The notes under the pieces are model-generated. The model searched no databases and was not told the DNA's origin. It saw only the letters and a list, made by a program, of their open reading frames with translations. 64,000 bases of DNA, taken from positions 18,465,585-18,529,584 of the forward strand of contig OZ022594.1 of NCBI GenBank assembly GCA_963669155.1. Reading direction: 5' to 3'. Within the stretch, counting starts at the first letter, position 1. The number at the start of each line of letters is the position of its first letter. This DNA is from Arbacia lixula. Its lineage: Eukaryota; Echinodermata; Echinoidea; Arbacioida; Arbaciidae. A program made the position numbers and the translations under genes. This document shows positions 56,031 through 64,000 of the stretch, in pieces.

Positions 56031-56983
56031 CTGTACTCCTACTCTTGGCCCCCCCTAACCCCCCCCCCCCCCTCCTCGAAAAAATATCTAAATGCACTAT
56101 CAATGTTATCACATAGCTTCTTTATCTTTTGAGGTTGGGAGAAATTTGGTGGTGCAGAACAATACCTAAACTGTAATAAAAATTGTTTTTAAGAACCAAA
56201 TTATCTTGAAGTCATGCACAGGATAAAAGGGGAGACAACATATACAACTTGTCTATCTGTTTAGAGTTTATTGACCTTGCTATGCATTTTGAGACTAAAT
56301 TCTGATTGTGATTAATAGAAATGTACTCGGGGGCTATGACGCTACCTTTACCTATTTTTGACATGCACTCCCCTTATTTATGGCTTTTATCTTATGTTGT
56401 GCAGGCACTGGGAAGGTAATTCTGAAATTAACTCTAACAGGGGCATTAATATTGCTGAATGCCACAACAGGCTCGGATTTACATTGCAAAGAGAGGGCGA
56501 AAAAAAATTCCCCTCACAACTTTTCCGTCATTTCCTTGTGAAGCAAGAACACGAGGTGCGTTCTGTTGTTTTTCTCTCCCAAAATAGACGGGGAGGGAGA
56601 GAGCTTTTTCAAAGAGTTAGGCAAGAGGGCGAGAGAGAGAGAGAGAGAAAGGGGTAATTGGTACTACCCCCATGGGATGGCTAGGGGGGAATTGATGGCT
56701 GAGAGAGGAAGGGGAATCACTCTGAGGTGAGCTAGGGATTCGACCCTTTGCCGGGGGGGGGGGGGGGGGGGTCGTCATGTGACCAGATAGCGAATTAAAA
56801 GGGGAGGGGGGGGGGGGTTCCTTTGCTCTCCTTCCGAACACGTCACGTGTCACCTTCACAATGTTGGCCACAAATAATTGCATGTAGCAGCATTTTATCT
56901 GGGACTTAAACACTTAACCCCCCCCCCCTCCCCTTATTTAATTTTCCCTATCCATTTTTCTTTGTGCCCGTCTTCACACTTAA
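56031..56983. other. Non-coding DNA with several homopolymer C/G tracts
   Basis: C-run near 56058-56070, (GA)n at about 56630-56650, a 19-G run at 56753-56771 and further G or C runs near 56808 and 56920. No gene is seen. Confidence 0.5.
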
Positions 56984-57502
56984 AGACAGCCAGTCCCTTT
57001 TTCAGATCACCACAAAACCATCGAAACATTGGCAAAACATACAGAGAAGTATTAGCAAGGTCTATATTCACAATTTGAAACTGATACGTAGTGTAAAATT
57101 CAAATAATGCACGTAAACAACGTATGATTAATAGTCTTTACCTCAGGCTCTTAGCAGTTTGTGTTGAAATATCTGCTTTATTGATTAGTCTGTTTATTAA
57201 ATTATAAAACGCATTATGAAAAAAATGTTCTATGGAAGGAACCATCTGCAAAGTTTGGCAGTTTCTCATAAAATTAGGATTTCACACACGCATAATAACC
57301 ACATAAATACTGTAACAAAGACTAATACTTTTTTCGTAGTACGAAAAAAGTCGGTTTGAAATTTAACGGCTGAAATTTTTTACATATACAGAAAGCTTCA
57401 ACATGCTATATTCTTAGAAATGGTCTTGAATCACACTTTCTTCAATTTACGATCGTGATAGACGATTTCAAATTTTAAGCTTGCAAAAGGGACGGACAAT
57501 CT
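56984..57502 (+). mobile_element. TTAA element, GACAGCCCGTCCC family, copy 2
   Basis: Clean TTAA at 56980-56983 and 57503-57506. Ends: AGACAGCCAGTCCCTTTTTC and AAAAGGGACGGACAATCT. It is 519 bp and nearly identical in order to 34587-35106, with the palindrome TTTTTTCGTAGTACGAAAAA near 57329. Confidence 0.9.
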
Positions 57503-58429
57503 TTAAGCTCTGATTTCCTCCTTTTTTATGTGTCATTTATTGTGCATTTCTTCTGTTTTTGCCATCTCTTCTCCTTACTCCCTTCTCTTTTTTTTTTACC
57601 TCCCCCCTTCCATCCATCTCTTTCACTCTCTTCTTTCTATCTTTCTTTTTTCTCTTTCACCCTCTTGTGCTATCAAACTGCTGCCATAACTTTCACCCTT
57701 TCCCCGGCTGCATTCACGCTTTGCCAGTCATCCTCAGGGCTAAATTCTAAGGTAAAAATGAAAATAGCTTGGGCCTGTTCATCGCTAGACATATGGAGAA
57801 AATCACCCTGTGCTATCTACAGTGACCTAACCTCATGATCTTCATCAGTGTCACTCGTCTAATTTTATCCAAATCTGCTGCACAAAGTAATGATATTCCA
57901 CTACTAACCCGTTTCTAAATATACACAGCTACCCATATGTAACATGGAGCGAAATGAGGAAAGAATTACCATCAAGATTGCGTGCTTACTGCGTTAACTC
58001 GTAGTGTCTTACTGATGCCGTTTTGCGCCAGGAATGCACCCGAATCCTACAGAGTCATATCTTCTCTGGCATGGAATGGGGGAGCAGTCACTCATCTTGT
58101 TGCCATGACGACTCGTCGGTTTGTTTGAAGGTTACATAGTCACCCAGTCGCATCATCGAATGATTGGGCACTTATTCAGTCAGAATCATGATTTCAATTC
58201 GTGTGAAATATCTTTCTTGTACGTCGGTCATCTTCTCTACTGATCATATTTTATTGATGTCGTCATTGTCTTTCAAGACGTATAGAGGCCTTATCTATTG
58301 CGTTGATATATCAGTTGCCAATTTGGATTGAAGGACATAACCCCTGATATCAGTCTGCCATCTCAAAACAGCTTGAAACCAGATCCTCCCCCGCGAGTTT
58401 CACTCGGCTCCTTGGTATTGTCAGGCCCG
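57503..58429. other. Non-coding stretch, pyrimidine-rich at the start
   Basis: 57510-57680 is CT/TTTC-rich low-complexity sequence. The rest shows no gene or repeat. Confidence 0.45.
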
Positions 58430-58560
58430 GAATTGGCCGGTCAGTTTATTTCAAGACAGGTTAGCCCTTTAACACAATTCATGAAACTCGGCAGGAATCA
58501 GCAGTATTCCCTATTGATAATGGGTATGAAATCTCAGATATACTCGGACATGGTTTATTA
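58430..58560 (-). repeat. Dispersed repeat, minus copy of the 18430/35712 family
   Basis: The minus strand reads TACTGCTGATTCCTGCCGAG followed by TTTCATGAATTGTGTTAAAG. It matches the family core, but the ACACCCTG end is altered. Confidence 0.5.
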
Positions 58561-61500
58561 ATTATACCATTTTGAGATCACTTCATAAAGAGTGGGTCAG
58601 TATTTCGATCTTTACTAGCGTATAGCGTATATCGTGTTTATTCTCTCCGTCTCGTGTGATGTGATGCTCGCTCTGCAAGGCTTGCCTGATTATTGCCCAA
58701 CCTAGCAACACCCAATACACCCAAGCCGCTCTTTAGGTGAATTGCATAGGTCAGTTCTCCCATCATGCCTATAGCCCACTCGAAATACCGCATGCACACA
58801 TTGTTAGTTATTCTCTTGATTTTGAGCACCATTGCAAATAGCAGTAGCACATTTGATAAAAAACCAGCTTCCATTTTCTAGTTTCTTGCTATATGATGTC
58901 ACGGAAATGTATGATAAGTACCATATTTTCACTGTGGATTTTGAATGATATTCAATCTTTAGATGTAGTTGCACTTGTCACAAAATATTAAAATACATTT
59001 TAAGTACTTAATGAAGAAAAAACAGCTGCATATTAGACATCAGGTTTTCCTTTAATTTACATGGTTAGATATGTATTTTATAGAACATGAATAAGACATT
59101 TGGAATATTTAAGGCAGGACAACTCTAGAAAGCGCAGTAGTACTAGTTACGCATTGCAGTGCAGAGGATATGCAACATGTACACAATGCTTTCAAATTTG
59201 ATAAAAATATGTGGTGGGATAGCAGTTCTTTAATCTAGTAATTATTATAATTGGCAAATGACTATCATTGAGGGATTGTTGTGGGTTTTATTTCGTTTAA
59301 ATCACGGTGCCGTAGAAATTTTGAAATGTAGATTGGTCATTGACTGCTTTGAGCTATATGAAAGTAAGTTGTGTTAGAATGAAAAGAAAGCTATATTTTT
59401 AGACTTACATTAGACTGTTTTAAGCTTTTGTTGTCCGTACAAGAACACATATGGGATGAAATAAGAGATAGACGGGCAGTGGATAAATTAAGAACTAGGA
59501 GAGACTGAAAAGAAGAGAAGGTGTGCTGTTGTGTTTCAACAGCATCTTGGTTGCTTTTTTTTTATTTGACATGGGGAGTGTCTGTCCGCGTGTTCTGTAT
59601 TTAAGCAGCATCATTGTAGAAAAACACTCAAAAGGAAACTCGAACGTGCTGGCTATTTTAAGGTTTCGAGGGGAAGGGGATCTCATGTTTTCTAAACGTT
59701 GGATATGTTTCATCTGTAGTGCAGCATGGACTGATGTGGATTGAAACAACGTGATAATCATGCCGATGTTTGGCATTGTTTGTTGATGTTTCTGTCTGAA
59801 GTCAGTTCGTCTGTGCAGGTTAGATGGGGCTTTCGGGAAGGGTTGGGGCTCTAATTGTTTTCCTTTTTTTTTTGCATATTATTCAGAATGTATTTTAACC
59901 AAGAACAATGCAATTTTGTCAGTCAGCAGTGATCCACAATTGGTATTTTTACTTTGCGTATTTCATATCTATATATACTATATAAAACATTCTTTTTTAT
60001 CGTTATGCTGGCAACTCATTTAAGCTGTAGCATCTCCGGTTCCTTAGAATTTTTACTCATTTAAATGTAGATTGGACAGACGTGGTATGTGGGTGTTGTA
60101 AATTGAGAAAAAAGCAAATAAAATTATTTTTTTCATATAGTTACATGTTTTTTAATACCACTTTTCTTGCTGACCAATATGGATTTAGTTCAATTTAGAT
60201 ATGTTCTTGTATCGAGACAACTAATGCGTTAATTTGGATTTTTTTGTGAGAAACGTCGGATCTGTTAAAATATTGTGAGATAAGTTTCTACTCCGTTCTG
60301 CATACGTCACGTACTTTTTATTTGTGGGTTATGTAAAAATATATTCACAAAGAAAAATAGTCTAATTTCTCTGCGGTGCATTCGTTGATTCTGATGAGAA
60401 AATGACAAAGATGTCATACATAGAGAGAAGAATATTAAGACAAGTGTACTGTCAAATGATTATCAAGAGGATTTAAAAACACTAAAGCTATGGAATGTCA
60501 ACATGGCATGTAGAATATTTACTGTAAACACTTTCCGTAAATAAGTATGGAGGCCCATAATATATGTTGCATTATTATCTTTAGTTGTTGAATAAGAAGA
60601 ATAGAAATATGTTCTGCACTAATGCTTAAGACAGCGAACGTTTTAATTCAAGTGTTGGTATTAAAGTACACATTTGTGTGAAGATTTTTATATATACACA
60701 CAGATAAGTCGGGTTAAAACAAAATTTCGTTTTGCCGACTTATGCTGTCAAACCATCCAGTTTGAACTTATGATATGAATAATTTGGTTTTGTATGTGTA
60801 TACTGTGTAGAGAAACATAGCGGAGAAGAATATACATCATTATGTCAATACCGTTATTTTGTATTGGTATGATACGTGGGGAAACACACAACAGAACGCT
60901 GTACGTTTTTCTATCTCAGACATTGTAGTAGGAAAGAGCTGTGGAGATTTTCGAGAGTCATATTTGAGACGTAACTATATCGCAGTTGAATGTCATGTTT
61001 AAGGTTAAACTGAAGTTCTTTTTTTAAGACCTCACTCATGTTTTATTGAATGTTCCCTTTTTATGTGGCATGTGTTTCCTTTTAATACTCGAATCGATTC
61101 AGAACCATTCCATGATTAATTCGATGATGAAAAAGCCCTCTGGTCCTTTGTGACTTTTTTTTTGTAATTTGTATTTAAGATATTGGCCGTGTACTATATG
61201 TGTGTATTGAATGCATAGCGAGAAAATGAGGAGATGCAGGAATTTAATTTCTACGTGACTTTCACATGTGTGGTAGGCTTCATTCCAGTCTGAAATATAT
61301 TGTTTTTATGTCACTTTCACTGTAATGGTATGCATGTTGATGTGATACTATTCATACGTTTTATTTTGCTCGAGAGTCGTATACGTTTTCAATTCTGGAG
61401 ATTGGATAAGGTGTATTATATTTTATGTAGTGGCATTTCTTTATCTTCTTGGGTTTTCCAGTACTTTTCAGAATATGTGATTGTGAAGATGATGGCTTAG

Positions 61501-61847
61501 AAAATTAATATCTACTCTTCCTTTATAAATTGGCGTGTAGAGCGTAAATAGAAATGTGCTTTAAATGCTGAACCAAAGACTAGTGCAAGACTGCGTCTTT
61601 GGCGAGGCACAAGTACGATTTCTTGAGAAAAAAAATGAAGAAAACTATTGATAGTGTACGACTCTTCTAGGTGTCTTTGTATGTAGATCTATAAATGATG
61701 AATATGTTCTCCTTGTACATATCTATATGCCCAGACTATCGACTTTCATTACATTAAATACATTTGTGTATAAGTCTATCAAAACGATGACCGTTGTCTA
61801 TGTTGTTGAATATTGTGTGGGCCCGTCTGCTTCTTCATATATTTGCG
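58561..61847. other. AT-rich non-coding stretch
   Basis: No gene, transposon or tandem array is recognised. It could be distal 3' UTR or intergenic. AATAAA at 60117-60122 is followed by TTATTTTTTTCATATAG. Confidence 0.4.
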
Positions 61848-62510
61848 GTAGTGATGTTAATGGTGATGATGATAATGATGATGACGCTGATGGTGATGAT
61901 GATAATGTTGGTGATGGTGATGGCAATAATGTTGGTGATGGTGATGGCGATAATGATGATAGTGATGGCGATGTAAATGGTAATGATGATGATGATGGCG
62001 ATGTAAATGGTAATGATGATGATGATGGCGATGTAAATGGTAATGATGATAATGATGGTGATGTTAATGGTAATGATGATAATGATGGTGCTGATAGTGA
62101 TAGGCCTACTGATGGTGATGATGATAGGGCTGATAATGATACTGATGGTGATGATGATAATGATGGTGCTGATAATGATACTGACGGAGATGATGTTGAT
62201 GATTGCTGATAATGATAGTGACGGTGATGACATTGATGATACTGATTGTGATGATGATAGTGCTGATGATACTTATGGTGATGATGATATTGATGATAGT
62301 GCTGATACTGATGATGATACTGATGGTGATGATGATAGTGCTGATAATGATGATGATATTGCTGCTGTTGATGATGGTGATCATTGATCATCATGATAAT
62401 GATGAAGATGATGGTAAATGTGATGATGAATGAGCTGTTGAATAAAGCGAAGACGATGGTGATGACAACGTTGATACTGAAGAAGATGGTGATGATGACG
62501 ACGATAATAA
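61848..62510. repeat. (GAT)n-type microsatellite with an internal 30-bp unit
   Basis: Over 600 bases are built from GAT, GGT, AAT and GCT triplets. Between about 61965 and 62085 the unit GATGGCGATGTAAATGGTAA plus TGATGATGAT repeats with a 30-bp period. All six frames are open for long stretches (Asp-rich, Met/Val-rich, Ser/Pro-rich or Ile/Thr-rich), as expected for a triplet repeat with few TAG/TGA in phase. Confidence 0.95.
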
Positions 62511-62519
62511 ATCGATATT

Positions 62520-62566
62520 TCTCCTCTCTGTTTCCTTCTCACTCACCCTCTCTCTCTCGCACTATC

Positions 62567-62615
<49 letters not shown>

Positions 62616-62650
62616 GTACTTCCTCTCTCAATTTTTTTTCTTCATTTTTT
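62520..62650. repeat. (CT)n microsatellite with C run
   Basis: CTCTCTCTCTC tract at about 62578-62608 after a C run near 62567, then T-rich sequence. Confidence 0.9.
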
Positions 62651-64000
62651 TTTTAAAAATTGATTTCATTCATACAATGAAACAAAAAAGTTCACTTTAT
62701 AACAGAATTACAAATACATAAACGTAATATTTCTATTGACTCGATAAACACAATAAAGCATGATATACCACAATATATATGTGCCATATTATACCTGAAT
62801 ATTACGCGCACACACTTCTTCTATCTGTCTCTCTCACACCATCTTCAAACACACACCTTTTGTCCACGCTCTTCTCTCTTTCTCCTTTCTCTTTCCCTGT
62901 CTCTCCGTCTCTCCCTCTATCTTATACATTCGTACAGTCACTAGCTCTGCCTCTCCTCTTTCATTGTCTAAAAGTACAGATATATCTCTCTCTAAAGAGA
63001 GAATCCGAAAAGGGGAGACTTGAAAGCCTTCTATGCTGACGGTAAATGTTCGCAGCAAGATGTTAACACCAGATATGGCCAACTTTCCTTGCTCTTCGTG
63101 CCGCTGTTTCTGTTCATTTCCTTAAATGGCATGAATATTCCCCCCAAAACTTGTCACATGACAACAAACGGCAACATTTCGTGCAGAACCTAAGAGATGG
63201 AATTCCTTCTGATCACATTTGATCAAGACTTTGCAAGATCATGGAAGATAGCATTGACTCCATGACATTTAAAAAAGAAACCCACACATTTCAGAGTTCC
63301 TGATGAAAAAGTGGAAATTCATAATCCTGCAGGAAAATAACACGGTAGTATCGCAAAATACGAAAAGACAAGAAGAAACACAAAGAAAACGTTAACGCCA
63401 AGATACGGACTAGCCCATAAGTCTGTGTCTTGTGGTAAAATGTGAATGTGATTTCCCAGCATGTCTGAAGACATGTGCATGTGAGAAAATATGGACCCGT
63501 TTGAAAATCAGCTTTTGCTGAAACGGCTATCAACCCCCTAGTGTGGAAATAAATAAAAATCTAAAAAAATATATATACAATACATTAATATGTGGAAATG
63601 GAATTATGTTTGAGCAGGATGAATAAAAAGCTTTAAGTTAATACTGTAGTTGCGTCCCAAGTTTTTATCAATTTTTCTTGAAAATATTTAAAAAGGAGTG
63701 AACGCATGCTAAGATAGCCATGATAGGATCTTCTACATATTATGCACATAGATAGATAAAAAAAAAAGATATATCAATATGAATACAAATATAGTAACTC
63801 TTTGTGTGACAGGGAAAACGAAACTCTATGTGATTTTCGCGTATTTGGGGAAAAACGTTTAAATGACACATTACGAGTCTTTTGGGAACCAGAAGGGCGC
63901 CAACGCTTATATTTATGGTAACGTCTTTCTTGCTCAAAAGACAATATAAATTATGTAACCCTGGTAATTATAAAATAAAATATAATAGATTATGAATAAA
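62651..64000. other. Non-coding AT-rich end of the window
   Basis: Pyrimidine-rich at 62815-63000 (TCTCTCTTTCTCC), with a small perfect hairpin CTCTCTCTAAAGAGAGA near 62985. Nothing else is recognised. Confidence 0.45.

Noticed and set aside
56690-56750. tRNA-like pair TGGCTGAGAGAGG and GGGATTCGACCC
   Set aside because: The acceptor and anticodon stems do not pair. It lies in a purine-rich simple-sequence region.
61727-62209. 160-residue Asp-rich protein
   Set aside because: It is built almost entirely from GAT/GGT/AAT microsatellite triplets, and the overlapping frames on both strands are equally open.

Overview
The window is animal nuclear DNA: AT-rich, intron-like, full of mobile elements, with one clear protein-coding locus. 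That locus is a HIVEP/Schnurri-family zinc-finger gene, whose 7.2 kb main coding exon lies at 44303-51489 on the plus strand. The zinc fingers are very close to those of vertebrate HIVEP proteins, but a third C-terminal finger cluster, as in Drosophila Schnurri, is also present. Together with the mix of Harbinger, hAT, TTAA-site, Ty3/gypsy and LINE remnants, this suggests a bilaterian and probably a marine invertebrate deuterostome such as an echinoderm. The lineage is an inference; nothing here fixes the species.

Layout. 1-5.1 kb holds a long-TIR element (1-592), a LINE-tail-like stretch (1.5-2.7 kb), a minus-strand LINE reverse-transcriptase remnant (3.4-3.7 kb) and a partial TTAA-type element. 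5.1-10.95 kb is a decayed Ty3/gypsy retrotransposon. It is split by a piggyBac-like element with TTAA duplications (7227-7674) and by a decayed PIF/Harbinger transposon with CAG duplications (8927-10423), which carries remnants of both Harbinger genes. 11-18 kb holds a weak minus-strand two-exon candidate (15253-15278 and 12066-12139), a long hairpin, a GC-rich island near 15.0-15.35 kb, and a very regular array of palindromes (15666-16215).

18.7-44.3 kb is probably one large HIVEP intron. A 57-base candidate exon at 18729-18785 has good splice sites and the same phase as the main exon. The intron contains several nested transposons, tandem repeats and CT/GA tracts. After the stop at 51489 the sequence is AT-rich and carries no recognisable gene. 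It is read here as 3' UTR followed by intergenic DNA, interrupted by one TTAA element (56984-57502) and ending in GAT-type and CT-type simple repeats.

For most of its length the window records transposon layering: elements sit inside elements with readable target-site duplications of CWG, TTAA or 8 bp. Only the HIVEP-like gene is confidently functional.
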